Below the pieces are notes generated by a model. It worked only from the letters and a program-made list of their open reading frames with translations. It was not told where the DNA came from and searched no databases. Shown here piece after piece: positions 16,454-24,172 of a stretch of 32,147 nucleotides of DNA (the stretch's first letter is position 1; every line of letters starts with the position of its first letter). The position numbers and the translations under genes are program-made. The DNA comes from an uncultured Blautia sp. (GTDB lineage: Bacteria > Bacillota > Clostridia > Lachnospirales > Lachnospiraceae): NCBI GenBank assembly GCA_900551075.1, contig URVB01000046.1, forward strand, positions 1 through 32,147, written 5' to 3'.

Positions 16454-16654
16454 TTAGATTACCTCAATATTTTCAATCTCACTCTGAAAAAAGGCTATGA
16501 TCGTAACATCATCTACCCGTATCGCAATATCATCTTCCGCCCCGCCGTTCTCTTCTGTGTCCATCACTGCAATCAAATCACCAATAAACTCCTTACCATC
16601 TATATCAGTAATCTTCAATTTTTTCGCATTCACATAATCCCATACATTAACCAT
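16454..16654 (-). CDS. Small protein next to toxin domains, candidate immunity protein
   Basis: 66 residues; AUG 7 nt after GGAGGA, overlapping the end of the Ntox50-like frame. NVWDYVNAKKLKITDIDGKEF followed by GDLIAVMDTEENGGAEDDIAI and FFQSEIENIEVI suggests a small all-beta (Sm-like) fold. Similar proteins neighbour polymorphic toxins in MuF phages. It sits exactly between two toxin domains, so an immunity role is plausible; this is inference from position. Confidence 0.6.
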   Translation of the reverse strand: MVNVWDYVNAKKLKITDIDGKEFIGDLIAVMDTEENGGAEDDIAIRVDDVTIIAFFQSEIENIEVI

Positions 16655-17045
16655 CTTTATCCTCCACTGGTACTATATGACTGGCTTGTTTTCCGTAATG
16701 GATTGCAGCTCGTTTTGTGTCGTTCCATTTTCCATCTTTGAAATATTGGCCAATCACCTTTTCTCCTGATACATATTCAACTTGAAGCACTTCACCTTTT
16801 CTATTTGTTTTCGGAATCCCTTTTCCAGGCATCGATTTAATAAAGTTCTGCGCTTCCTCTTCAGATAAAAGTAATTTACCCTGCGGGCCTTTCCCCTTGG
16901 CCAAGCGAGAGTTCATATAATCCTCATATTGCTTTGTTCTCTCAACGTGCTTTAGATACTGCTGTTTTGAAAGATTAAGATTGTACTCTCCACTTGATAT
17001 TCTGTCTTTTATTATACTCTGTCTGCGACCAAGTTCCAACCCCCT
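16647..17045 (-). CDS. Ntox50-like toxin domain in +1 frame of the MuF head protein
   Basis: Segment with no start of its own. The residues IIKDRISSGEYNLNLSKQQY, KHVERTKQYEDYMNSRL, EEEAQNFIKSMPGKGIP, EKVIGQYFKDGKWNDTKRAA and IHYGKQASHIVPV match the layout of bacterial toxin 50 (Ntox50) domains, usually fused to MuF proteins. The join to MuF would need one G fewer, or a +1 or -2 ribosomal shift, at AAAAGGGGG (17048-17040 minus strand), giving KRQKG-LELGRRQS and a fusion of about 551 residues. The nearest AUG (17117) has no ribosome site. It is either a programmed or phase-variable fusion, or a frameshift mutation. Confidence 0.65.
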   Translation of the reverse strand, partial: RGLELGRRQSIIKDRISSGEYNLNLSKQQYLKHVERTKQYEDYMNSRLAKGKGPQGKLLLSEEEAQNFIKSMPGKGIPKTNRKGEVLQVEYVSGEKVIGQYFKDGKWNDTKRAAIHYGKQASHIVPVEDKDG

Positions 17046-18303
17046 TTTGTCTTTTTGCAGCTTGCGTAACTGTTGCGGCTTGACTTCGGTTAAATCCAGA
17101 AACTTTAATCCTGTCATACTGTTTCTGCAAATTGTTTTGCTCACAGAAATCATTATATGCTTTATTCTGCTTCTGTAGTTTGCTCGCCAACTTATCATAA
17201 TCTTGCTGAAGAATACTCTTAATATCGGTTTCAGCAATTCCATCAATTTCCTGCTGCTTTACAAGAAGTTCACGTTTAGTCTTTCGGATAGAGCGTTCAT
17301 AGGATCTTTGTTTCTGCTGCAGTTCGTAATATTTGCGATTACGTTCAGATGTGATTAAATCTCCTTTTCCATCTAAAAGATTCCCATCCTTATCTCTCCA
17401 TGGATTCCTTAGACTTTTGTCCCAAGGCTTATGTCCATGTCGACAGTTGTATCCATGTAGCCCCAGTGGATCTACAACCTTCCCCTGACCTGTCACTGGA
17501 TCTATGTCGTATCCGGTAGAATCTAATAGATTAGGTATATCCTGTTCGCTTCCTTGAATGCAAAACACTCTTCCCTGCCAAAGATCATGTCCGGCAAGAT
17601 CCGGTTGTCCATCATGTTTCACCCTGGCTCCGATATGGGCGCTTGTCAAAACATAATTGGTCTTGGTTTCCACAATATACTGATTCGTCACCTGAGCCGC
17701 TGTCTGATTCATGGATGTCACCACGCACATCCTGACAGCAGCTTCCAGCGTTCTCTCAGTTCCAGTTGGATAAGTCACTTTTATGCCTTGTCCTGCGTAT
17801 CTGTCTAAAATATCGCATACTACTGCTGAATAACTCTGTACCCCACTGGCCACACGAATTTCCGCTTCATCCATCATATTAATAAGATCCTTCTGGCTCT
17901 TCTCCATTGTGGTTCTGGTGAGGTTCTGAAGTTCTGTGAGGCTTTTCTGATACTCTGCGTTCACGACTGATATAACGGTCGGATTTTTCAACGGATTTGA
18001 TACCGTAACCCCGATTGCATCGTATACGTTCACATCATCTTCCCAGGAAGTAAGGACAGCTTCCTGCAGGAGTGCTTTCAGCTCTGTTGTTGTTAATCCT
18101 GTCAACTGAGCCAGCCTCTTCATGATTACAGACTTATGCTCTCCCATCTGCTGAAGCTTCCAGATAAGACGATCAGCAGTTCCGGACATTTCACCTGATT
18201 CCAAAAGACGCATGGCAATATCTTTCATGATATAATCTTCCAGTTGCCTATACAATTCCAGCATCCGATCTGTTTTTCCATTATAGTATTCTGGATAGAG
18301 CGT
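16975..18303 (-). CDS. MuF-type minor head protein (phage minor capsid 2), ACG start
   Basis: About 442 residues. The SPP1 gp7/MuF-type core is evident: TAAQVTNQYIVETKTNYVLT, then SAHIGARVKHDGQPDLAGHD and DPLGLHGYNCRHGHKPW. This virion protein sits inside the head near the portal and often carries an effector at its C-terminus. In frame before the first AUG (18264) lie 13 codons reading LYPEYYNGKTDR, the normal N-terminus. Only ACG (18303-18301) stands where the start belongs, behind GGAGGGAATGAT. The last 30 residues (GTWSQTEYNKRQN onwards) follow the G5 tract and are replaced by the toxin domain if the frame shifts. Confidence 0.85.
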   Translation of the reverse strand, partial: TLYPEYYNGKTDRMLELYRQLEDYIMKDIAMRLLESGEMSGTADRLIWKLQQMGEHKSVIMKRLAQLTGLTTTELKALLQEAVLTSWEDDVNVYDAIGVTVSNPLKNPTVISVVNAEYQKSLTELQNLTRTTMEKSQKDLINMMDEAEIRVASGVQSYSAVVCDILDRYAGQGIKVTYPTGTERTLEAAVRMCVVTSMNQTAAQVTNQYIVETKTNYVLTSAHIGARVKHDGQPDLAGHDLWQGRVFCIQGSEQDIPNLLDSTGYDIDPVTGQGKVVDPLGLHGYNCRHGHKPWDKSLRNPWRDKDGNLLDGKGDLITSERNRKYYELQQKQRSYERSIRKTKRELLVKQQEIDGIAETDIKSILQQDYDKLASKLQKQNKAYNDFCEQNNLQKQYDRIKVSGFNRSQAATVTQAAKRQKGVGTWSQTEYNKRQNIKWRVQS

Positions 18304-18307
18304 TACA

Positions 18308-18718
18308 TCATTCCCTCCCTGCAGTGTCTCTCACAAGTTTCTCCCATTCTTTAAGACATTTTGCCTTCGCATGCTCAAACGGATGATCTGTGGTTCCCGG
18401 ATGGTGATATTGCAAATGCCTGTTAGTAGGATATTTTTTCTCATCTTTATTTGCATACGAACGACCATCTTTTGTCAAGTACAATATACCTTCATTGATA
18501 TAATGTGCATGAGGAGCATAATTTTCGATTTCTCCGCCATAAACGCCATTAGGATAATGTACTTGCTCTCTTGCCTGCCCCTGCTGAAATGGCATAAATG
18601 GCTCCGTATCAGCAACAACCCGCATATTTAATAATTTCTGCGCTTCTCTGATGTTTCCATCCAAACGCTTTGTGTCAAGTTGGATATGTGCGCCACCAAC
18701 GGTTTTTGAGAACTTCGT
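18308..18718 (-). CDS. Minor capsid protein (ACG start)
   Basis: About 136 residues. KFSKTVGGAHIQLDTKRL at the N-terminus and AHYINEGILYLTKDGRSYA, YHHPGTTDHPFEHAKAKCLK later resemble the minor capsid proteins encoded between portal and head genes in Firmicutes phages. In frame the order is GAT TAA ACG AAG TTC: a stop directly before ACG at 18718-18716, and AGGTGAT 3 nt upstream. The next canonical codon is a UUG (18664) 18 codons downstream, inside the conserved region. The motif AGGTGATTAAACG is identical to that of the portal gene. Confidence 0.82.
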   Translation of the reverse strand, partial: TKFSKTVGGAHIQLDTKRLDGNIREAQKLLNMRVVADTEPFMPFQQGQAREQVHYPNGVYGGEIENYAPHAHYINEGILYLTKDGRSYANKDEKKYPTNRHLQYHHPGTTDHPFEHAKAKCLKEWEKLVRDTAGRE

Positions 18719-18740
18719 TTAATCACCTGTTCTCTTTTTC

Positions 18741-19190
18741 TTAATTTTCATAGTCAACCATGAACTCAATCGCATCCGCATCCAGAGAATCTTCTACTTT
18801 ATTCAAGAGATCAATTGCAATCATCTTGATTGGAACAGTAACTTCAAAATCCAAAAGTTCATTTAATTCCTTCTCATAGCCTTCCTCAACCATGTTCGGT
18901 CGTAGCACTTCAATCTCACGTTTCTCCTTGCGTTCCTCTACCCCGTTTTTCTTATCTGCTGGGATAGTGACTTCTGCATTTTTCTTTACATAGAACTTCT
19001 CGCGTAATTCCTGGTAGTCTTTCAAGTAATTATCGTTATATTCCTTTTCCATGGACCGAATATTACGGGCAATAATCAGGAGTGGGACACCTTTAATTGA
19101 TTTTTCCTTTCCCTTTTTCCCACGTTCCATCTCTCTTTCTCTCAGCGCATACAATTTATTAAGATTTGCAATTAACTCTCTGTTCTTCAT
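18741..19190 (-). CDS. Phage protein of unknown function (DUF1617-like)
   Basis: 149 residues, AUG 9 nt after AAGGAGG. Highly charged and helical (MKNRELIANLNKLYALRERE, YLKDYQELREKFYVKK), ending with DLLNKVEDSLDADAIEFMVD. It resembles the DUF1617 group of Firmicutes phage proteins, role unknown. It lies between portal and minor capsid genes and keeps an ordinary AUG. Confidence 0.55.
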   Translation of the reverse strand: MKNRELIANLNKLYALREREMERGKKGKEKSIKGVPLLIIARNIRSMEKEYNDNYLKDYQELREKFYVKKNAEVTIPADKKNGVEERKEKREIEVLRPNMVEEGYEKELNELLDFEVTVPIKMIAIDLLNKVEDSLDADAIEFMVDYEN

Positions 19191-19205
19191 AATTCAAAAT
19201 CCTCC

Positions 19206-20696
19206 TTATTCTTCATCAAACAGGCCACCGCCCGTTAATTTACTTTCTTCCTTCTTTTCTGCCTGCGCTTCTGCTACCATGGTTTTTGCTTCTTCCTCAG
19301 TCATGCCAAGATTTCTGACAAGGAAGCGAACCTTACTCATGTATCCCTGCTGCGCAAGCTGATAATCAAAAGCCTTGTTTTCCTCTTTGTTTGCAGTCAA
19401 ATCCGCAAAGTCGCAATATAGTTTATAATTTCCGTAATCTTCCGGCACTGACTCCCCGGCCATAACCGACATAGTGTCTATGATATATGCGATATCATGG
19501 ACAAATCCAGCACGCCCGTCACCGTTGCTGTTTGGCCTATCAAGAAGGTTCCGGAAGGAAAGCACTGTGTTGACGGTCCGGCGCTCCGTGGCTTCTACTT
19601 GAGTCGCCGTAGCTATGCTGATTGACTGACCATTGAAAACGAAATATCCCGGATCAAAGCCGCATTTGTAGGAAATAATGCTCAGATAGAAATTAATCCC
19701 GTCTGTCCGGCTTGTTACCTGTAGCGTCGGCGTCCATTCCTGAATCGTCTTCTCTGGCGTAATTCCCATATCCATTCCTTTTACGAACTTCGGAAGCTTA
19801 ATCCCGTTATTCGTTGCGTACTGGATGGCCGAATTATCCACGAACATCACTGGCGCCGAATTCTCTGTCTCGACACCCAGTGTTGACATTGCAATATCCA
19901 GCCATCGCAGCTCCTCCACGCATTCAGAGAACAGGGAAACGCCCAGCGGACTATCCACATCAACCGTGTTAGAATATGAACATTTTAGATATGAGAACAG
20001 CGGCTTTTCCAGTCCTTCAATCCGTGTTTCCGGTTCAATGTCGGCCCATCTGGTATTTTTCAGACTGATTTCTCGTCCAATTTCATCCGCATTGTCAGAA
20101 ATAAATGCTTTGTTGGAAATCAGATAGATCTTCACCGTCTCCGCAGCGCCATCCTCATTCCGACGTATCACAGTCTCATACCTGTGCCACTCTGATCGGG
20201 TATAATACTTTCCCTTGTCTGAATAGTATGAGAAGAATATGGCCCCGGTAATCTCTCCATTGCTATCAAATTCCGTCACCAGGAACCGATCCGGCGGAAT
20301 GTAATCAATCCCGTTTCCGTTCCATTTCGCCATAATTCCACCAAGACGGATCATTTTCTCAATGTTTTCCTGAGCATTCTTCAGGAATGACTTATCGAGT
20401 ACCTCCTGAATGAATGTGGCTTTATTCGAATTCCCGTAAACCGCTTCCGTCTTGATGTCAATATTCTGGGTAATGAGCGTTGCCAGCTCCCTGGCCACAG
20501 TATTTGAAAACCGGATTGTTCTGGTTCCCTCAACAGCCCACGGTGGCTTCAGGCTGTCTGTGCCATCCATCTGCTTCCAGAGCAAAATAGCAGCTTCCAT
20601 CTCCGGTGACAGATATGTTTTCACGTCAAATGCTTTGTTTATGTCTGTTTTGAATAGCGTTCGCCATCTCTCCTTTATCCAGCTTATCAGCCCCGT
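19206..20696 (-). CDS. Portal protein (ACG start)
   Basis: About 496 residues, SPP1-type portal: GLISWIKERWRTLFKTDINK at the start, RTIRFSNTVARELATLITQN, SKATFIQEVL-type wing region, SYKCGFDPGYFVFNGQ and VEATERRTVNTVLSFRN later. It forms the dodecameric ring for DNA entry. The sequence upstream reads AGGTGAT TAA ACG GGG CTG ATA AGC TGG: a stop codon directly before ACG (20696-20694). The first conventional start (GTG, 20624) is 24 codons on and would lose the conserved N-terminal helix. One of the clearest ACG cases. Confidence 0.9.
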   Translation of the reverse strand, partial: TGLISWIKERWRTLFKTDINKAFDVKTYLSPEMEAAILLWKQMDGTDSLKPPWAVEGTRTIRFSNTVARELATLITQNIDIKTEAVYGNSNKATFIQEVLDKSFLKNAQENIEKMIRLGGIMAKWNGNGIDYIPPDRFLVTEFDSNGEITGAIFFSYYSDKGKYYTRSEWHRYETVIRRNEDGAAETVKIYLISNKAFISDNADEIGREISLKNTRWADIEPETRIEGLEKPLFSYLKCSYSNTVDVDSPLGVSLFSECVEELRWLDIAMSTLGVETENSAPVMFVDNSAIQYATNNGIKLPKFVKGMDMGITPEKTIQEWTPTLQVTSRTDGINFYLSIISYKCGFDPGYFVFNGQSISIATATQVEATERRTVNTVLSFRNLLDRPNSNGDGRAGFVHDIAYIIDTMSVMAGESVPEDYGNYKLYCDFADLTANKEENKAFDYQLAQQGYMSKVRFLVRNLGMTEEEAKTMVAEAQAEKKEESKLTGGGLFDEE

Positions 20697-20709
20697 TTAA
20701 TCACCTGCC

Positions 20710-21057
20710 CTATGCTCCATAATCTAATGCTGCATAAAGTCCAGCATACAGATTTTTATATAGTTCCTTTTCAAATTCATCTTTAAACACTGATATTATT
20801 TCATCACCAATATTCATTTGCATAGTTTCCCGCACAACTGGAAGTGCTGCACTTATACCATTTTCGTAATGTGCCTCTTTTGCACATTGTTCATCACATC
20901 TTCTCCAACATCTTGTAGGAGCATGATATCTACGTCCGTTATCCGTCAAAACCATTGTCTGTTCTTCGCAGCTAGTTGGAACATAGAATTTTTCCACAAT
21001 TCCGCTAACCCCAGATACTACACAGATCACTCTATCACTTATATCAAAATTCCTCAT
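20710..21057 (-). CDS. Unknown protein between terminase and portal
   Basis: 115 residues; AUG preceded by AGGGGG. It begins MRNFDISDRVICVVSGVSGIV, a possible small beta-barrel (KOW-like), with RYHAPTRCWRRCDEQCAKEAH in the middle and a helical end. No family is recognised. The gap to portal is 13 nt, so it belongs to the packaging operon. Confidence 0.6.
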   Translation of the reverse strand: MRNFDISDRVICVVSGVSGIVEKFYVPTSCEEQTMVLTDNGRRYHAPTRCWRRCDEQCAKEAHYENGISAALPVVRETMQMNIGDEIISVFKDEFEKELYKNLYAGLYAALDYGA

Positions 21058-21066
21058 GTTTGCCCC

Positions 21067-22416
21067 CTAATACTTCATAGCCAGTTTTGGTATGTAATGT
21101 GTAAATGAATAATTAAATCCGTCCCAATAGTCATTGATGGAACCAATATTCAAATCCTCAATCTCATCTTCTTTTTCATCGTCCCACTTCAGTTCAGACA
21201 GGGCTTTTATCAATCCCGGGCAGGTATCCAGTATGTACAGCCTGCCAGTCCGCAAAAGCATATCCACAAGGCGCACCCGGTTTAAGATTGTGTCCTTGTC
21301 GCACCCATTCATTCTGGTGGTAAGCCGATTCTCCCGGACAACCTGCTTCAAATCATAAATCAGCGTGGATGCAGCATTGTCCCCAAAACACTCCTGAATA
21401 TATCCATATTTCGCTTCTACCCTACGGAAGAACTCAAGGAATTTCTGTTGTATCTGCAAAGTATTCACTTCCTCACAGATTGGCAGCTTATCTTCATCCA
21501 GCACAATCAGCTTCTGGAAGTTGTTCAGGAATCCGGTTGCATAAAAGGTTGTACGTGATTTATTTCCACCAAAGTCAATTCCAATTGTGATCATCGAGAA
21601 TCGGAATTTTAACACTCCTCTCTCGTTAAATAAATCAGATTCCTTCCAGATATACGGCGCACAATTATTGGCAAAATATTTGAATATTATACCTTCTGCA
21701 GCTGTTCTTTGCCCACGAATATCCCGATTGTACCAGACTGTGCCTTTATCGTAGGTTAGCAAAATGTCTCGAAGTCTATCTTCGCTGATACTCATATTAT
21801 CAGCAATGGTAAAATGACCGTAATTATATCCATAGTCTAAATGCTCTTTCTGCATCTTCTCGTGAAATTCCAGAATATCCACGTAATACCAGTTTGATGG
21901 AGCCTTTGGATTTAAATCATGGAATACCTTTCTATCATCACTTGAAAGGGTACGATCAAATACCTCTTTAATAAAATTCGGATGGCACTCATTTGCCTCT
22001 GTAATATATGCCATGCCGTAGGTATTACCCTTGATCAGCTTTTCATCCCCGTCTTTTCCTCCTCCAGAGATAAGAACTATCTTTTCTCCAGTCTTGGTTT
22101 GGACATATACGCAATCACGATTTTGATATTTTCCGATCCGGTATCTGCCTTCAAAATAATTGAGCAAGCCATACCCGTCACAATCAAGTATGTTCAATCT
22201 TGCAGTTGCGGTAGATACCCCGGCTATGACGTGAATGCGATTTTTGTGAGTTTCCAATAAACTGCAAAATATATATGTTTGAAGGACATTCTTCCCACCA
22301 CGTTTCCCACCTTCCGCCACATTGAACCATGAAGTAAGGCATCTTCGCATATATTCATACTGATTTTGGGTAAATAGTGCTGGAAAGTTGGTTGTATCAC
22401 CGTCCTTGTTATTCGT
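21067..22416 (-). CDS. terL: Terminase large subunit (ACG start)
   Basis: About 449 residues: packaging motor ATPase and nuclease. Walker A-like EGGKRGGKNVLQ near residue 40, Walker B-like GMAYITEANEC, nuclease motifs ITIGIDFGGNKSRTTF and the DIGSINDYWD-type C-terminus. In frame the sequence is TAG AGG ATT ACG AAT AAC; the only candidate between that stop and the AUG at 22350 is ACG (22416-22414), overlapping the small-subunit stop and 3 nt after AGAGG. The 22 residues gained (NNKDGDTTNFPALFTQNQYEY) contain the FTQNQYEY adenine-binding-type segment expected before the Walker A motif. Confidence 0.92.
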   Translation of the reverse strand, partial: TNNKDGDTTNFPALFTQNQYEYMRRCLTSWFNVAEGGKRGGKNVLQTYIFCSLLETHKNRIHVIAGVSTATARLNILDCDGYGLLNYFEGRYRIGKYQNRDCVYVQTKTGEKIVLISGGGKDGDEKLIKGNTYGMAYITEANECHPNFIKEVFDRTLSSDDRKVFHDLNPKAPSNWYYVDILEFHEKMQKEHLDYGYNYGHFTIADNMSISEDRLRDILLTYDKGTVWYNRDIRGQRTAAEGIIFKYFANNCAPYIWKESDLFNERGVLKFRFSMITIGIDFGGNKSRTTFYATGFLNNFQKLIVLDEDKLPICEEVNTLQIQQKFLEFFRRVEAKYGYIQECFGDNAASTLIYDLKQVVRENRLTTRMNGCDKDTILNRVRLVDMLLRTGRLYILDTCPGLIKALSELKWDDEKEDEIEDLNIGSINDYWDGFNYSFTHYIPKLAMKY

Positions 22417-22879
22417 AATCCTCTATATTTCTATCCGGAACAGATTGCTTCATGATATCAGTCATTGTCTGTATATTCTTGAGCATTTCTGACATTTCAT
22501 CAGTCTTATCATCCTTACGAATCTTTTCTTTCATTACTTCTGTCCGGGCTTTCTGTTCTTCATCGTCAGCCGCCGTATTTGTTCCCTGTCCTGAATACTT
22601 CGCAATGGCCTCATATGCCTTAACATTTCCAGCAAGGGCCTCCCTAATCATTGCTGCGTTGACGGCAGATTCCAATGTGCTATCCAGACCCATGGCTTCC
22701 AGTATCGGGGTCCATTCCGGATTATCTATCTTTGCAGTAAGAAGTAAGTTCAACGTCTTGCGAAAGTTGGCTTTGCGCCGCCTTGCTTCCCCAGATGCGA
22801 TCCCGCCTTTTCTGCCAAGCTCCCTTGCTTCCTCCTGGCTTCGCTTATTGAATGGAATTAAGTTTTCGTCATGACGCAT
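22409..22879 (-). CDS. terS: Terminase small subunit
   Basis: 156 residues; AUG at 22879 after AGGAAGGTGAGG. LIPFNKRSQEEARELGRKGG and IASGEARRRKANFRKTLN are typical of Firmicutes small terminases, which bind the packaging site and load the large subunit. It overlaps the large subunit by 8 nt, indicating coupling. It lies 41 nt after the tRNA-like gene. Confidence 0.85.
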   Translation of the reverse strand: MRHDENLIPFNKRSQEEARELGRKGGIASGEARRRKANFRKTLNLLLTAKIDNPEWTPILEAMGLDSTLESAVNAAMIREALAGNVKAYEAIAKYSGQGTNTAADDEEQKARTEVMKEKIRKDDKTDEMSEMLKNIQTMTDIMKQSVPDRNIEDYE

Positions 22880-22919
22880 CACCTCACCTTCCTGCCTGGT
22901 ATAAAAACCGAAATTCAGA

Positions 22920-22994
22920 TAGACACTGCAGGACTCGAACCTGCACTCACGTCATTTTATGTGTCCGCCGCTCTCCCAATTGAGCTAAGTGTCA
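22920..22994 (-). tRNA. tRNA-like gene with abnormal anticodon arm
   Basis: The acceptor (GACACT/AGTGTC plus a U1xU72 mismatch), D-arm (GCTC, loop AATTGGGA, GAGC), T-arm (GCAGG, TTCGAGT, CCTGC) and A73 are all in place. The anticodon arm is not: the 5' side GCGGA is followed by a segment (CACATAAAATGACG) that cannot form five pairs around a 7-nt loop and is 2 nt too long. It is a tRNA remnant, a decoy or a specialised tRNA. It stands in the late leader just before the small terminase gene, mirroring the tRNA pair before the scaffold gene. Confidence 0.6.
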
Positions 22995-23122
22995 TTAGTG
23001 CGGCATATTCCACGGGACGGAGATTTCTGCCGCACTGTTGCGATTCACAAAGCTTACAACCGCAACAAAGCTTTCAGATATCATTATCCGTAATATTTGA
23101 TGATGAATACCCTCATACCTCC
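22995..23122 (-). promoter_or_regulatory. Late leader region with hairpin before the tRNA-like gene
   Basis: No protein gene is supported here. On the minus strand GTGCGGCA/TGCCGCAC (23035-22998) closes a 38-nt hairpin ending 3 nt before the tRNA-like gene, and GTTGCG/CGCAAC (about 23066-23037) can form a second one. There is no U-tract, unlike the other late leader. The role is unknown; it could be processing or regulation. Confidence 0.45.
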
Positions 23123-23162
23123 ATTTTACCTTATATCCGTAAAAAAGTCGTACACACATTTT
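23123..23162 (-). promoter_or_regulatory. Late promoter with shared upstream element (copy 2)
   Basis: TAAAAT at 23128-23123 on the minus strand; 12 nt upstream AATGTGTGTACGACTTTTTT (to 23141). It matches copy 1 at 13899-13937 in sequence and spacing. It lies at the 3' end of the gene at 23164-23472 and would drive the tRNA-like gene and the packaging operon. Confidence 0.72.
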
Positions 23163-23163
23163 C

Positions 23164-23472
23164 TTAATATTTAACATTATGAAATATCATCCAGTTTCTC
23201 ATGTTAGCCAGCGCCTTTCTCCGGTACGCATAAAAATCATTCTTATTTGCTGAAATATACTTAATTTTGCTCAAATCCTCAAACGACAAATTATTTACAA
23301 TAGAGTAGTAAATATCGTTTGCAAGATCCGCATTGGCTGATATAGCAGATACAAGCAGCTCCTGACTCCGATCAAATTCACAACTTCTGCAATATTGAAT
23401 TAACTTTTTTTCTTCCCCTTCTTCAAATCCATAATCCTTATATCTCTTCTCCCTCGTCCTTATCGTTCTCAT
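23164..23472 (-). CDS. Small phage protein, possible late-gene regulator
   Basis: About 102 residues. RYKDYGFEEGEEKKLIQYCR, then SAISANADLANDIYYSIVNN and ISANKNDFYAYRRKALANM resemble the short proteins encoded just before small terminase genes in Clostridia phages, the usual site of a late transcription regulator. It ends 2 nt from the late promoter element. AUG at 23472 touches the ribosome site AAGGAGG; ACG two codons later (23466) is at the ideal 6 nt distance and may be the real start. Confidence 0.65.
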   Translation of the reverse strand: MRTIRTREKRYKDYGFEEGEEKKLIQYCRSCEFDRSQELLVSAISANADLANDIYYSIVNNLSFEDLSKIKYISANKNDFYAYRRKALANMRNWMIFHNVKY

Positions 23473-23537
23473 CCTCCTTATTTGCTGCGTATAATGCCCA
23501 TATACAGGAATTTCTTAATGAAGTACCCTGTTTTTAT

Positions 23538-23798
23538 TCATAGCCTCCTCACCTTCCTTTTCCTGCTGCCTTGTCTCGGTGTAAATATTCCTTTTTGTTT
23601 GCATTCCAATGGGCTGCACCCGCGGCTATGACCTTCCATGTCTATATAATTACATGTGCTGCTTGCCACGCATTCCCCGTTTATTCTGGAAAGATATTTG
23701 CATTTACGACACTGGTTCTGTGTTAAAATCATAATGTCGTGCTCAGTCATCTCAGACCATTTTGCAGGAGACATATTCTGCTTTGTATTATCGATCAT
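23538..23798 (-). CDS. Cysteine-rich small phage protein
   Basis: 86 residues with AUG after GAGGAGAAAG, overlapping the preceding gene. Cysteines at QCRKCKYLSRINGEC, STCNY and RGCSPLECKQKG suggest a zinc site. Similar small proteins are common in the middle regions of Lachnospiraceae phages; the function is unknown. Confidence 0.65.
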   Translation of the reverse strand: MIDNTKQNMSPAKWSEMTEHDIMILTQNQCRKCKYLSRINGECVASSTCNYIDMEGHSRGCSPLECKQKGIFTPRQGSRKRKVRRL

Positions 23799-24139
23799 AT
23801 ATCTTTCTCCTCAAACCAACTTTCGATTTCCTTAAGAATCCGCTGGTTGTCCTCCTGCGGCAGTCCCAATGGCTTCCAGTACCATATATTCTTCATTGTT
23901 TTAAAGCCCGGCTCCCAGTCTTCTCCGCAGTCATAGGCATCCAGTCTCCACTTTTCTGACACATCCAGGAAATAATCCGACTCTTCATACAGCCAGTCTG
24001 CCTTCCGGTACTGCATGATTTCCGGTACCCGATCTCCGATCGCATTTAGAACCACGCAGAGCGTTTTATCAGCTGGCACAATATTGTTTTCTGCTTCAAT
24101 CCATTCCTCGTCCGGTATATATATCACTGCCTCACTCAT
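23795..24139 (-). CDS. Unknown phage protein
   Basis: 114 residues; AUG 6 nt after AGGAGGAAG. Acidic, rich in Trp and Tyr (WIEAENNIVPADKTLCVVLN, WEPGFKTMKNIWYWKPLGLP). No family is recognised. It overlaps the next gene by 4 nt, so it is part of the same operon. Confidence 0.6.
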   Translation of the reverse strand: MSEAVIYIPDEEWIEAENNIVPADKTLCVVLNAIGDRVPEIMQYRKADWLYEESDYFLDVSEKWRLDAYDCGEDWEPGFKTMKNIWYWKPLGLPQEDNQRILKEIESWFEEKDI

Positions 24140-24172
24140 ATTCTTCCTCCTTTATCCCGTGTGGTCTTAGTA

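Noticed and set aside
22871..23167. Plus-strand frame across the tRNA-like gene
   Set aside because: The AGLEPALTSFYV-type translation is the usual false reading of an antisense tRNA.
22995..23177. 60-codon minus-strand frame in the terminase leader
   Set aside because: It runs through the late promoter element and the leader hairpins and has no ribosome site.
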